Positions 44,600 to 56,149 of a stretch of 64,000 nucleotides of DNA are shown piece after piece. The notes under the pieces were generated by a model, which saw only the letters and a program-made list of their open reading frames with translations, ran no database searches and was not told where the DNA came from. The position numbers were made by a program, and so were the translations under genes. Position 1 is the first letter of the stretch, and every line of letters starts with the position of its first letter. Source of the DNA: Nilaparvata lugens (taxonomy: Eukaryota > Arthropoda > Insecta > Hemiptera > Delphacidae); assembly GCF_014356525.2 (NCBI RefSeq), contig NC_052517.1, positions 1,479,436 to 1,543,435 on the forward strand. Reading direction: 5' to 3'.

Positions 44600-44864
44600 A
44601 ATCAATCAGTCTCATGGGGTTTTTCCCTCCGAAACTTCGCAGGTCAAAGGCTCACCTCTCCCAAGAAGTTCTGCCTAAATGGCCGCCCTTCTTTGAGCGT
44701 GGTGAAGTTTGGTCTCTCCATCCAAAACTCGTGACCTACGTGAGTTCCACTCCTGGTCTTTTGTAGGTCCTTCCGCTGAAAGAGGGACGTCAAACTGCCC
44801 ATAGGGAGCCCGCGCCCGCCACCCTCTTGACCCGCATTCGTACCTAGACTTTCACCCATCTCTT
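44600..44864. other. GC-rich block between two D tails, unidentified
   Basis: It is markedly GC-richer than its surroundings (CCCGCGCCCGCCACCCTC). It lies immediately after a (TCAA)n tail at 44595 and before D at 44865, which suggests transduced or retroposed sequence. The frame on either strand shows no family that I recognise. Confidence 0.35.
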
Positions 44865-45160
44865 ATTTGGTAGAGAGTTAGTGGGGAGGATATTTTTAAT
44901 ATTCTTCCGAAGAATGAACATTGATATGTCCAAAGCTCCGCCAATTTATGTAGATGCATAACAATATAATTATCCATAGTTATTATATTACAAATTACTT
45001 TTCTATCATATACTTTCAATAATTATTTTCTTAGTCTATATTATGTAAATTCATCTATAATTTTGCTGTATTGTAGCTATTGATATAAGTGTATAAGCCA
45101 GTATATATTGTAATCTACATGAATAAAGTACTCAATCATCAATCAATCTCTTGTCTCTTG
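44865..45160 (+). mobile_element. D element
   Basis: TGGTAGAGAGTTAGTGGGGA through AAAGTACTCAATCATCAATC. Confidence 0.85.
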
Positions 45161-45164
45161 GGTT

Positions 45165-45362
45165 TTTCTTTTTGCCCCTCCAAAAGTGCCCTGATAGTGC
45201 AGATCCCGTGGGTTTGCAGGCAAGGCGGCAATATGAAGTTGCCTTGGGGTCCTTTTTAGTCGCCTCCTACGACAAGCAGGGATACTGTGGGTGAATTCTG
45301 GTTTTCAATACATTCTTGAGTACGATGTTCGACTCAAAGCTCCCCCAATCCACAGGGGGCAC
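45165..45362 (+). mobile_element. Retroposon-like fragment with GTCGCCTCCTACGACAAGC motif
   Basis: GTGCAGATCCCGTGGGTTTG, GTCGCCTCCTACGACAAGC, AGGGATACTGTGGGTGAATT. The motif looks familiar from invertebrate retroposons, but I cannot assign it. A T1 terminus follows. Confidence 0.4.
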
Positions 45363-45575
45363 TGCCATTATAACGTGGACCACACTATAGAACAAGAACA
45401 ATCACAATATGATACAGTATCACCACAATATGATACAGTATCACCTCAACTTGATACACAACACCTTAATTTGTTACAGAACAGGATAGAGCCATCTGCT
45501 TTGTGGAATGATAGACAAGGATAGCAACACCAATGTTAATCAAATACTGCCATATAACGTGGACCACACTAAGAT
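45363..45575. mobile_element. T1 subtype copy
   Basis: CCATTATAACGTGGACCACA, GATACAGTATCACCACAATA, GATAGAGCCATCTGC and a second terminus ATAACGTGGACCACACTAA. Confidence 0.8.
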
Positions 45576-45582
45576 AACTTAC

Positions 45583-45645
45583 TTGTATGACACCGGTTGG
45601 TTCCAGAAGTCCTGCTGCTAAAGCCCATCCATGGCGCTTCTTTTT
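45583..45645 (-). CDS. Small exon, function unknown
   Basis: A 63-bp minus-strand exon: acceptor GATTCTGTAG, donor CAA/GTAAGT. Phase 0 gives KKKRHGWALAAGLLEPTG then VIQ. It joins 42342-42461 in phase. The Lys/Arg start could be part of a nuclear-localisation signal, but that is speculation. Confidence 0.6.
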
Positions 45646-45940
45646 CTACAGAATCTCCTCTTCATACATTATTTTGAATTATAAATAATTCAATCCCTCT
45701 GAACAATAAAACATTTCAAATATATCAATTATTTCAAAATGTTTTCCCAATAGGCCTAATTGCATAGAATATTATATTCTATAATACCATAATATCGAGG
45801 ACCGAGCTTCGCTCTGGAGTACAAAAGCATAGCAATTTATTACGAAAGAAGAAATTATAATAACATTCATACAGAAATGTTCTATTTAATCACAGTAAAT
45901 TGAGATTATTCCCGAGAATGCAAAAATTTCCCTCACACAA

Positions 45941-46087
45941 AGGCCCAGTTGCACAAAAGCACAAAAAGCGGTTAAATTTTATCCTGATTAACTTCACCTG
46001 AACAAATCAGAGAATGCCATTTCAAAAAAAAGGATCTACTGGAATTAATCAGGATTGAAAATAACCCGGCTTTTTTGCAACCGGCAC
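45941..46087. mobile_element. Short MITE with CCAGTTGCACAAAAGC ends
   Basis: The arms GGTTAAATTTTATCCTGATTA and TTAATCAGGATTGAAAATAA pair, and AACCCGGCTTTTTTGCAACC closes the right end. MITEs of this design are common in insects. Confidence 0.75.
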
Positions 46088-46461
46088 TAAGTACCTGATT
46101 GAATGATTACAAAAGTTCAACAGCTGAGTCATAATTCTGACACAGTCCCACACACATGAACTCGCTTACTCACTTCCATCACCAACAGACGACAGAATAA
46201 TTATTATCAGCTGTTTTTCCAAGGATGAATAATAATTATCCTTTTTATGTCCTTCAGTGATTTTTCCCAGGATTGAGACCTAGTGCAATCGAATCTTTAT
46301 ATTATAAACCTACTATGTTCTGAATTTCGTGAGAATCGTTAGAGCCGTTTTCGAGATCCGGTGAAATACAATCTTATAAACAGAAGTTGCTCGTTTAATA
46401 GTATAGGATCTTTATAATGGAAGTGACTGACCCGAAACGCGGACACCAACCACTATTATGC

Positions 46462-46606
46462 CCATAGTGCATTCTGGTGACGTCAGCACAGGTAGGGCTC
46501 CAACACAAATAAACATTTGTTGTTTTCAGCTGATCTATATCAACTAGGTAGTGTTTTTATTGGTGTAGGAGCCCTACCTGTACTGACGTCATCAGAATGC
46601 ACTATG
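46462..46606. repeat. Hairpin element with TGACGTCA arms
   Basis: CATAGTGCATTCTGGTGACG, GGTAGGGCTCCAACAC and complements (46550-46606) form 50-55-bp arms around a 36-nt loop. Each arm carries a GACGTCA palindrome, a CREB-type motif. Confidence 0.85.
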
Positions 46607-46619
46607 GCTTTGTTTACGG

Positions 46620-48130
46620 AGGTTGTGCCCCGATTGGGAAATGTCTGAGAAGAAGAATAATACCTTATCTTTATGAATATTACTAGCAGGTAACCCGTGC
46701 TCCGCAATGGTCTAATTATAGAATTGACCTACTGAAATCTTGGAGAATTTAAAATAGACTTATAACCATCCTTGGTAAATTAACAATCTTTATGAAAAAT
46801 TTCAAGGTAATCAGTTGAGTAGTTGAGACGTGATGATGCGTCATTCATGAATTTCCTATCCCGCGCGTGTATAAGCAAATTCTTCTTTTTATTATAGGTA
46901 GAAGATTTCAATGAAAATTTGGTAGAGAGACAGTTTTGGATTTAGTCTGTTGACTTCTTCCATATGTTATTTTATAATATTTGAATTTTTATCTCAATTT
47001 ATAAATAATAATGATAACTTATAATTTCTGTTCTGTATCAAAAATGTTTAGGGTAATAAAAGTTTCTAGTCTACGAACAGTAGTCTAACCTTTCAAAATA
47101 ATCAAAGCTTACAATCAACCAATAATATGACAATTTGAAGATAATTTTACTACCACGCTATTAGTGAATTGGAGTTTATCTAAAAGTATCTAAATAGAGA
47201 AGAAAATTATTGAATAATATTTGTTTCAAGTCTCAGTAGCTTAGTACGGTCACAGAATTAATAACAGAAACAGAATTAATTAGGAAGCCTATAGGAGTTT
47301 TCTCTGGTACGGTACATGATTAAAAGTTAGGTTATGTTATTGTGTTCTGTTATATTCATTACAAAAAGCGTCAGCTTGTAAGACAAGAAAATTAATCATT
47401 GATCAAAGGGAGATTACTTTCTTTAATTGATTGTATTTTAAAAATATTAAATAGGAGACAATAAATATTTGTAAATATTAGAGTTTTGTTTTAGCAAGGT
47501 CTAGGCCCTATGTCAAAACATTGCCAATTCTTTCTTAAATCATTATTACAGAGTTACACAAAGATACTATACTAACCTTGAGGTTTTTTGTTGGAATTCT
47601 ATAGTAAATAGGTTATTGATAAATTGAAATTCATGAAAAATTGATAAGAAGTACAAATATGTAATTAATTAATGAGCACAGAACTGTGAACGGTTGACGT
47701 TCATTGACTCTAGAATTCAATTGAGCTAGAATCAGCTGTTCAGATACCTTTTTGTAATTTGTGTTGATTATCCAAAACTATCAAAATCTATTTCGAATTA
47801 TAAATACTAGCATATCGAATTGGCATTTGAATTCAAAATCCTTATCTACGATTTCACTTTTAAATTTCAAATCCATTGGAACAGAAACTTTTGAGGTTAT
47901 GTTCATCTAATTTACCAATCAGACAAAATGAAATCTAGCCGATCTGAGATCCTTCCATTGTTTGTAATTTTTACTCCGGTGCTTCACACTCGCCGAGTCG
48001 GGACAAGCAAGTCAAAAGCTTGAGCAAGTGTTGCAGACAGCTGACAGCCTTGCCACCACTCGGCTTCCCTCGGTCTAAACATAAATACGATTTTTTTTTT
48101 GGTCTGAAATTGATAAGATGATGAATAGAC
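46620..48130. other. No gene seen
   Basis: AT-rich, with one retroelement-like phrase at 46800-46880 (GTAGTTGAGACGTGATGATG). I saw no splice-bounded coding stretch; short introns or UTRs of the gene starting at 49597 cannot be excluded. Confidence 0.5.
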
Positions 48131-48131
48131 T

Positions 48132-48672
48132 GAAGTGAGGTCCACGTTATAATGGCAGTGTTTGATTAGTAATGTTATTGCTATCCTTGTCTATCATTCA
48201 ACAAAGCGGATAGCGCTGTCTCTTTCTTGTTTGCTCGTCTTGCCAGATCGTCTTTTAACAATGTAGAATCAATAATTAATTATCAAAATACTTCATCTCA
48301 ATTATGGAATAATTTAAAAATAGAATTCCTAGCTTAATAAAATATAATTGATCATTTAAACGAGAATGAACAGTTAATATTACATTAATAACCTATTTTA
48401 TAAAACACTTCTTGAAATGGGCTGCTTTTAAATTAATAAATCAAAATAAAACTTGTAGCACCCTTTATTTATTAAAAAACTTAAAATCAACTATTTCAAG
48501 TTCAACTATTTTAATTTTTTTAATAAATAAAGAGTGCTACAAGTTTTATTCTGTTTTATTAATAAACCTGTATCAGCTACCGTCTATAGAAGGCATTGGC
48601 AAGACAGAGGATCGGCATTCGGCAACATTGTTCTCCTATCTTTCTCCACTGTCATTATAACGTGGACCTCAC
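48132..48672. mobile_element. T1 element, complete, with nested hairpin
   Basis: Both termini are present (GTGAGGTCCACGTTATAATG and CATTATAACGTGGACCTCAC). A palindromic insertion at 48400-48555 contains TTGTAGCACCCTTTATTTAT and its complement. Confidence 0.88.
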
Positions 48673-48689
48673 TGTAGATTCTTTATCAT

Positions 48690-49285
48690 CTATAGTGAGG
48701 TCCACGTTATAATGGCAGTGTGTGATTTGCAATGGTGTTGCTATCTTTGTCTATCGCTTAACAAAGCAGATGGCGCTATCTCTTTCACGCATTGCGATGT
48801 TGCCACATCTTTTATCAACAATGTGGAAATTCAACCAATTGACAAAATATTTTATCTCAATCATGAAAATTTATAATCGCATCTTTACAAAATATTTTTT
48901 GAATGAAAAAGACTAAGAAATTGTCAAAAACCACAGATTTATTGATACTTAGATAGACCGGTTTCAGTTATTACACCATCTCTGAGTTTATCAGAGATTG
49001 ACAATGGTGTAATAAACGAAACTAGTCTTTCTAAGTATCAATAAATCTGTCGTTTTTGACAATTTCTTAGTCTTTTTCATTCAATATGAATAATTACCAC
49101 AATATCAACTTCTCAACTACACGAAAAATATATTTTCTTGACAAATAAAATATGATTAATTATTTTCAACAATAATGAACAGTTAAATTGATCAGATATA
49201 TACCAGTATGAGCTGTTTGGGTGGCAAGGCTGAGATCTGGCAACCCTTTTCTCCTATCTTCCTACACAAACATTATAACCTGGAC
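48690..49285. mobile_element. T1 element, complete, with nested 13-bp-TSD-type hairpin element
   Basis: It starts TATAGTGAGGTCCACGTTAT, is interrupted at about 48888-49128 by a second copy of the 32712-32933 element (GAAATTGTCAAAAACCACAG, CAATATGAATAATTACCAC), and ends TATAACCTGGACCTCACC. The T1 copies at 48132 and 48690 sit back to back. Confidence 0.85.
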
Positions 49286-49596
49286 CTCACCTTATTATGT
49301 TTCAATAATATACCTCACTCTCACCATAGGCTCTCTTCAATGGCCGACAGTCAATTCCTTACACTTCTAAAGACTGCGTGACCCGCTTTGTAGTCTGTGT
49401 TCTTATCACTGCTATCACTGAACGGTGAACTTGTCTGGGTTATCGCTCAATATTCGGAGTTTCAGATATCATCTTAGTTATTATTAAATATTAGTCACTC
49501 ATCATACAAAGACATCTCATAAGTTAATGTCAACATTGGAAATTTATTCTTGTTTCAAGCTGGCAGAATATTATAGTTTCATATTGTTTCTGTAAA

Positions 49597-49670
49597 ATGG
49601 ACGGGAGGAAAATTTTTCTGCTTATCCTGGAAATTTGTCTCTTGATTTATAATTGCATTGATAATTCAAG
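49597..49670 (+). CDS. First coding exon of a small secreted protein (signal peptide)
   Basis: The ATG at 49597 opens a 74-bp exon with donor AAG/GTAATT. It encodes MDGRKIFLLILEICLLIYNC then IDNS, a short basic start followed by a hydrophobic core, as in a signal peptide. It ends in phase 2, and the exon at 51392 completes the Ser codon. No family is recognised. It is too short for ordinary ORF scans. Confidence 0.65.
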
Positions 49671-50237
49671 GTAATTGATTATTTCAAGTAGGCTATTTTT
49701 ATTCAATAATTTTTGTAGTCTTATGGGGGAAATTAATAGAATGTTATTGCAGAATACTATAAAGGGAAACACCTATTTTATTATCTTTCTACTTCGAAAC
49801 AGTTTTAAAAATTCTGCTCTGAGTTATTTTTTAGAACTTGTAATTCTAAGAACGATATTGACTTTAATCGTCATTTATTTGTACAAATGCCACTAAAATT
49901 TGAATAAAATTAAGAGAATAAAAAGAAGTCTTGAACTATTATTTCTCTCCCAAATTTATATAGAATGACATCACATTATTTATATTAAAGCTTTCCCCAA
50001 ATGACATGTGTATGATACTTTAATGGGCTTTTATTTTTTGAATTGATAGAATCCTTTCCCAGCTTTTATCTTGTTCAGACTATTATTTTCAAACATTTAA
50101 ATTTTAACTAAATATGATAGAAGGAAAGAACTGGCTTATACAGATACAAAATTCATGATTACAGTACGCATCATCATGTCTCAACTACTCAACTGATTAA
50201 TTTGAAATTTTCAATATAAATTTATAATTTACTAACC

Positions 50238-50935
50238 GTCAGGCTCGCTTCGCTCGCCATATCCGTCTGGCCAGGGGGCTCCGCCCCCTGGACCCCCGAC
50301 TGGATCGTCCAAGAATGAGATCAGCAGGCTCGCTTCGCTCGCCTGCATTTTTCATTTGAGCATTCTTATCATATGTTAGGACGATCCAGTCGGGGGTCCA
50401 GACTAAACGGCTGGCCAAACGGATATGGCGAGCGAAGCGAGCCTGACTGCTAGTATATATATTTCCCAGGATTAAAGTAGCAGTGCCCAATCAATTTTTT
50501 GCGATAATGCATTTAATCTTCAACTTGGTGCCAACCTAACAAAGTCAACTCAACTTAATGCCAACCTGACAAAATTATTAATTAGTTGCCAGTTAACAAC
50601 TGTTTCGAAGAGGTACTCTATCTAGATTATAGTTCTATAGTAACATATATATGGAAATTTCAATTATAATTAAGAGATTGGGAGAAGAAGAATACATGCT
50701 AAAAGACGAACTTTAAACCCTTAAAAACAACCCTTAGAGTTAAAATATTGCCAAAAGATTTCTTAGTGCGCCTCTAAAGGGCCAACTGAACATACACCTA
50801 CCAAATTTGAACGTTTTTGGTCCGGTAGATTTTTAGTTATGCGAGTGAGTGAGTGAGTGAGTGAGTGAGTGAGTGAGTGAGTGAGTCAGTCAGTCAGTGA
50901 GTGAGTGCCATTTCGCTTTTATATATATATAGATT
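50238..50935 (-). mobile_element. Helitron-like non-autonomous element in the intron
   Basis: Reverse of 40369-40935: AGTGCCATTTCGCTTTTATA at its right and GTCAGGCTCGCTTCGCTCGC at its left. The left end is itself an inverted repeat (50238-50310 with 50384-50452). Confidence 0.65.
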
Positions 50936-51049
50936 GAGGATGATTATAGGCCTATTTTCGGTTCTTCAAGATTTCAGTAGGTCAGGTTTTAAATTAGACC
51001 CTTGCGAAGCACAGGTGACCTGCTAGTTGATAATGTATATTATTATATA

Positions 51050-51330
51050 TATAGTGTGGTCCACGTTATAATGGCAGTGGATAAAGATAGAAGAATAGCG
51101 ATGCCAATTCTCTGCATAAATTAATTTTATATTTCTACACTGTCAAAAACATAAATGTCATCGTTGTTGACCTAGAAAAGGATAGTACCACCGTATCATC
51201 TCAACTTGATACACAACACCATAATTTGTACATAACAGGATAGAGCTATCTGCTTTGTCGAATGATAGACAGGATAGCAAAACCGAAGTTGATCAATACT
51301 GTCATTATAACGTGGACCTCACTATAGATA
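51050..51330. mobile_element. T1 subtype element in the intron
   Basis: TATAGTGTGGTCCACGTTAT to TATAACGTGGACCTCACTAT; related to 11357-11570 with an extra GATACACAACACCATAATT segment. Confidence 0.85.
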
Positions 51331-51391
51331 CTATTCCCAAGTTAGATATTATGAGATTATTATAAATTCACATAAATTTTCTGCTTTTCAG

Positions 51392-51449
51392 TACAAATCA
51401 AGGAGAAAACAGGATTGGAGTTCGCGAACGGAGATCTGTCAATAAAAAT
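51392..51449 (+). CDS. Second coding exon of the small secreted protein
   Basis: Acceptor TTTTCTGCTTTTCAG, donor AAAAAT/GTGAGT, 58 bp. Frame continued from 49670 gives S/TNQGENRIGVRERRSVNKN. RERRS resembles a proprotein cleavage site. It ends in phase 0, the same phase in which the 1450 exon of the chitin-binding gene begins, so it could be the 5' end of another member of that family or of an unrelated prepropeptide. The next exon is not found. Confidence 0.6.
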
Positions 51450-51539
51450 GTGAGTATTATAATATTCTATAGAATGTGAGAATGTAGAAATTTTACAAAT
51501 GTCTTATCTCAAGTTTTCGTGAATTGGGGTATGTGGGCA

Positions 51540-51965
51540 TCTATAGTGAGGTCCACGTTATAGTGGCAGAATTTGATTAACATTGGTGTTGCTATCCTTG
51601 TCTATCATTCGACAAAGCAGATAGCTCCATCCTGTTTTGTATCAAATTATGGTGTTGTGTATCAAGATGAGATGATACTGCATCATATTGTTGATATTTC
51701 GAACACTAATTATTGCTTAAGTGAGGTCCACGTTATAACGGCAGTATTTGATGAGCATTAGTGTTGCTATCCTTGTCTATCATTCGACAAAGCAGATAGC
51801 TCCATCCTGTTTTGTATCAATTATGTGGTGTGTATTAAGATAAGATGATACTGCATCATATTGTGTTGATATTTCGAACACTAATTATTGCATAGTGAGG
51901 TCCACGTTATAACGGCAGTATTTGATGAGCATTAGTGTTGCTATCCTTGTCTATCATTCCACAAG
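51540..51965. repeat. Tandem T1 subtype, two to three units
   Basis: GTGAGGTCCACGTTATARYG recurs at 51546, 51721 and 51896, period 175 bp. Confidence 0.88.
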
Positions 51966-52196
51966 GCAGATAGCGCTATTCTTTTCCAGCTCTGCAACGT
52001 TACCAGATTGTTTTTAAAATTGTAGAAATATAAATAATCACAAGATATCTGTGGGTCAACCTATATATACAATATGTATATCTGGGGTCTGTCACTAGAC
52101 GAGGCAGCAAGCCCTAGCCTTTTTAACCACCGCATCGTTGCCAAATCGTTTGTCAGCTTTGAAAAAACATGATAAACTATGAACCAATTGTAGCAC

Positions 52197-52572
52197 TATA
52201 GTGTGGTCCACGTTATAATGGCAGTAGAGAAAGATAGGAGAAAAACGTTGCAGAACCTCTGTGTAGTCAATGCCGTCTATAGACGGTAGCTGATACAGGT
52301 TTATTGATGTAATATTAACGGGTCATTCTCGTTTAAAATAATCAATCATATTTTATTGAGCAAGAAATTACATTTTTCAATTATTTCATAATGAATTTTC
52401 ATAACCAAGATGTGATATTTTGTCAATTATCAATTCTACATTGATAAAAGACGATCTGACAACAAAGCAAAGCGAGAAAGAGATAGCACTCTCCGCTTTG
52501 TTGAATGATAGACAAGGATAGCAATACCATTGATAATCAAACACTGCCATTATAACGTGAACCTTATTAAAG
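52197..52572. mobile_element. T1 element, complete reference copy
   Basis: About 375 bp: TATAGTGTGGTCCACGTTAT, GATACAGGTTTATTGATG, AAGCGAGAAAGAGATAGCAC, ACTGCCATTATAACGTGAACC. The arms are subterminally different, so only about 25 bp at each end are inverted. No ORF. Confidence 0.88.
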
Positions 52573-52985
52573 CATATCCATTTCCACTTTTGTACGAACT
52601 TCAACTTCAAATTTCGATTTCAAATTCTGACTAAAACTTCATGTTTACATTTTTCACTAAATTGGGAATTGATTTTAAAATGATATGGCTGATCAAATTC
52701 AGATCAAGTAGCATATATGGAGATGCATGCCTTGAATGATAATCTAATTCATAGAATGAAATTATAGTACCCTCTTTTGAATTAATAAAATAATAAATTA
52801 AAAATACAAATTACGACGCAAAAAAGGGTACTATAATTCTAATAAAACAAAACAAACAAATCGTTCATACATCGTCAAAACCTGGCATCGTCATAATAAT
52901 GAATAAGTTTTGGGCAACAGCCTGTTTATTCTTTTTCGATCTTTCTATTGTTTGTGCTAACTTAATAAATAAATAATAAATGTCG
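52573..52985. other. No gene; one short hairpin
   Basis: ATTATAGTACCCTCTTTTG (52761) and AAAAAAGGGTACTATAATTC (52818) form the arms of a small hairpin element. Otherwise featureless. Confidence 0.5.
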
Positions 52986-52987
52986 TT

Positions 52988-53150
52988 TATGGCGTGTTTC
53001 GGATGGACACGTTAAGCCGTCGGTCCCGGCTGCCTAAAAAGCAGTCGTTAGGTCATGTCAAAGGCCCTGAAATGGATCAGTTGCGACCTGAAAACTGTGA
53101 CACCAGACCTGAGCCAGCCAAGTCACTCGATATTATTATTATAATAAATT
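52988..53150 (+). mobile_element. SINE with (ATT)n tail
   Basis: GGCGTGTTTCGGATGGACAC, AAGCCGTCGGTCCCGGCTGC, AGGCCCTGAAATGGATCAG, GAGCCAGCCAAGTCACTCGA, (TTA)n. Two truncated relatives lie at 30617 and 32443. Confidence 0.7.
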
Positions 53151-53497
53151 TAATTTTCAAGTATCGACGACTAGAGTTTCAAGTTCAAAACTTCGAAGAA
53201 AAACCACGCGAAAATATTTATAAAATAGCATAGAGGCGCCAAGATGTCATCTCAAATACCGAATAGGCCTAATTCTTATCAACTCCCCAAAAGCTGTCTA
53301 AGCTCTCCAGTATCGTAAAGGCACACCACTTGTTTAGATCGTCTACATAATAAATTGCCTATAATATGACTTATTGAACGGTATAGAATAATAATTCAAA
53401 ACCTAACAGTTTCACGATATTAGCAAACATAATAATTAATAGTAACACGACTGACGGCGCAAATAGAACCATCGAGGCTCAGATCAAATCGATTAAT

Positions 53498-53597
53498 NNN
53501 NNNNNNNNNNNNNNNNNNNNNNNNNNNNNNNNNNNNNNNNNNNNNNNNNNNNNNNNNNNNNNNNNNNNNNNNNNNNNNNNNNNNNNNNNNNNNNNNN
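53498..53597. other. Assembly gap (100 N)
   Basis: A run of 100 N, likely of unknown true length. Confidence 0.99.
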
Positions 53598-53679
53598 TAA
53601 AGAAATCTAATCTAATCTTTCCCTATCTTTTCTCCTATTTATCCTACAATATCTCTTTTATTCTGTCAAATACATATGA

Positions 53680-53757
53680 TCTCTCTCTCTCCTTCTCTCT
53701 CGCTCTATCTTCTTCTATCTATCTCTTCCCCACAATGTCTCTCTCTCACTCACTCAC

Positions 53758-53799
<42 letters not shown>

Positions 53800-53800
53800 T
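53680..53800. repeat. (CT)n tract
   Basis: CTCTCTCT with short interruptions. Confidence 0.95.
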
Positions 53801-54039
53801 CTCCCTGCCTTTTTCGAGGGTTGTGAGGAAAATTATGTTTGACGCATCATCACGTCTCAACTACTCAACTGATTAACTTGCATTTTACATAATAGATTTT
53901 TAATTAACCGAGGATGGTTATAGGCCTATTTCAAAGTCTTCAACTTTCTACTGGGTCAAGTTTTCAGTTTGTCTAGTTTAAAAAGGTTACCTGTTTGTAC
54001 ATAAATGAAGAACTCCAATCTATTCTAATCAAATCCTTC

Positions 54040-54770
54040 CCTCCCACCTCTTTCTTCTCCTTCTTCTCCTCCTCCTCATCCTCCTCCTCAGCTCTTTCTT
54101 CTCCTTCTACTCCTCCTCCTCCACCTCCTCATCCTCCTCCTCAGCTCTTTCTTCTCCTTCTACTCCTCCTCCACCTCCTCCTCCTCCTCCACAGCTCATT
54201 CTTCATCATCGTATCTTTTGCTCAATCTCCAGGGAGATTAAGCGACCGTGTGTTGTTGCAGTACACAGGGAATAAATGAGGGATATTTGTTTTCATCTAA
54301 TTTCCCTCAGGTGTGCCAACCTGTTCTCCAACACCACACCAGTCATGACAATGTATTACACTTCAGCCTTCTGTTCTATTTCTTCCTCTTCTTCTTCTTC
54401 TTCTTCTTCTTCCTTCTTTTCCTACTGCTTCTTCTCCTCCTCGCTTCAATCCCTCATTCTTCGTTCTATTCCGATAATAATTCTCCATATCCTTGTCCTA
54501 TTTCTCTTATTCTTTTCTCTCTTGTTTTCTTGTTCTACTCTTTCTTCATGATTCTTCCTTCCGTTTCTTTTTCTTCAACTTCTTCTTCGTTTTCTACCTC
54601 TCCTGTTCTTCACCAATTCTTCCCCCTCCTCATTCTTCTTCTTCTTCTTCTTCTTCTTCTTCTTCTTCTTTTTCTCCTTCTTCTTCTTCTTCTTCTTCTT
54701 CTTCTCCTTCTTCTTTTTCTTCTTCTCCTTCTTCTTCTCCTTCTCTTCTTCTTCTCTATTTCCTTCTTTG
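54040..54770. repeat. Long pyrimidine tract, (CTC/CTT)n
   Basis: Two dense parts: (TCCTCC)n at 54048-54200 with a 68-bp internal duplication (CTCAGCTCTTTCTTCTCC twice), and (TTC)n at 54380-54765. Poly-Ser, poly-Leu and poly-Arg ORFs are repeat translations. Confidence 0.95.
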
Positions 54771-54949
54771 CCTTGGCCCTACAGTATCTCTCGATTATTG
54801 AAACAAATGATCTCATAGCAGCAATACAAGTGCATGCATCTATGTATACTGCCATGTATATGTATATTCATGTATACTCATCATCTGCCTTTACTGTATT
54901 TTCAGTAAGAGATGCATAAGAAATAAAGTGATCAGAAGGAGTCATGGGA

Positions 54950-55110
54950 GAGAGAAAGAGAGAATGAGAGAGAGAGAGAGTGAGAGTGTGTGTGTGTGAG
55001 AGGGAGATTGGAGATTAGAGTTAGTTATTTCACAAAATTTCATTTTTACTGAATAGAGAGAGAGGAGATCTGTTAATGGAGAGGGTGATAGAGAGAGAGA
55101 GAGAGAGTTG
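54950..55110. repeat. (GA)n tracts
   Basis: GAGAGAGA runs around 54955-55010 and 55085-55110. Confidence 0.93.
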
Positions 55111-55111
55111 A

Positions 55112-55830
55112 TTGATTGAGTACTTTATTTATGTAGATTACAATATATACTGTCTTATACACTTATACAGGGTGATTTACGAGGATATGCGGTAACTTTG
55201 AGAGCTCATTCAATTGTAAAAATAATGAAAAAACTTATATAAACATAGGTCCGGAATGTTTCGTTAGCGAGTTATACAGGGTAAAGATTTCGCCTGGATT
55301 TCAGTTCTGCTGAGTAAATGAAGACTCTCAGAAATTCTGGGAAGTTAAATTTAGGAGCAAATGCCATTGTTTCTTATGGTTTTTTACCTGAAAAATTGAT
55401 TAGAACAGGTCCCAGAACTGTAAGATAAGTAGTTTTTGAGTAATCCAGTGAAAAATGCAAAAACTTGAGTAAAAAAACACAATTTTTACATTTGGCCAGC
55501 AATCGCTTTGTTATTTACCAATAACTGATCAAATTTCAGAACAAACTTGTAGAAAATTTAATTCTAAACAAAACGGTATGACTAAAGTATACAGTATCAA
55601 TGTAACAATAGCTTACAATACAGCAAATTATAGATGAATTTACATAATATAGACTAAGAAAATAATTATTGAACTGTATGTGATATGAAAAAGCAGTTTG
55701 TAATATAATAACTATAGATAATTATATTGTTATGCATCTACATAAATTGGCGGAGCTTTGGACATATCAATGTCCATTCTTCGGAAAGAATATTGAAAAT
55801 ATCCTCCCCACTAACTCTCTACCAAAACGT
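55112..55830 (-). mobile_element. D element interrupted by a 430-bp insertion
   Basis: TTGATTGATTGAGTACTTTA starts D. After CTTATACACTTATACA the sequence GGGTGATTTACGAGGATATG begins an unrelated insertion, and D resumes near 55608 (CAATAGCTTACAATACAGC) to TAACTCTCTACCAAAA. Confidence 0.8.
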
Positions 55831-56149
55831 TAATTTCGTTATTTAAACTAAGGATTTATTTATTAATGGAAATATTGTAAAAATTTTAATCAATATGGAT
55901 ATTAAAGAGAAAAAAAACAGAAAATTGATAGAGTAAAATAATTATAGAGAGGTGATAGAGAGAGAGAGATTGATTGATTGATTATTTGCCTTTATTAGGG
56001 CGGAGTTATGACTACTGGTTCTCTCTGCACACAGGAGAGAGATGGAGAGACAGAAAGAATGACAGTGGGAGAGATTGGAGATCTTTATTTATGTATGTTA
56101 CAATATTGTTTACTTAATAGAGAGATAGAAAATCTGCTGATAGAGAGAT

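Noticed and set aside
54040..54920. Several overlapping ORFs of poly-Ser, poly-Leu and poly-Arg
   Set aside because: All arise from the (CTC/TTC)n pyrimidine tract and are absent outside it.
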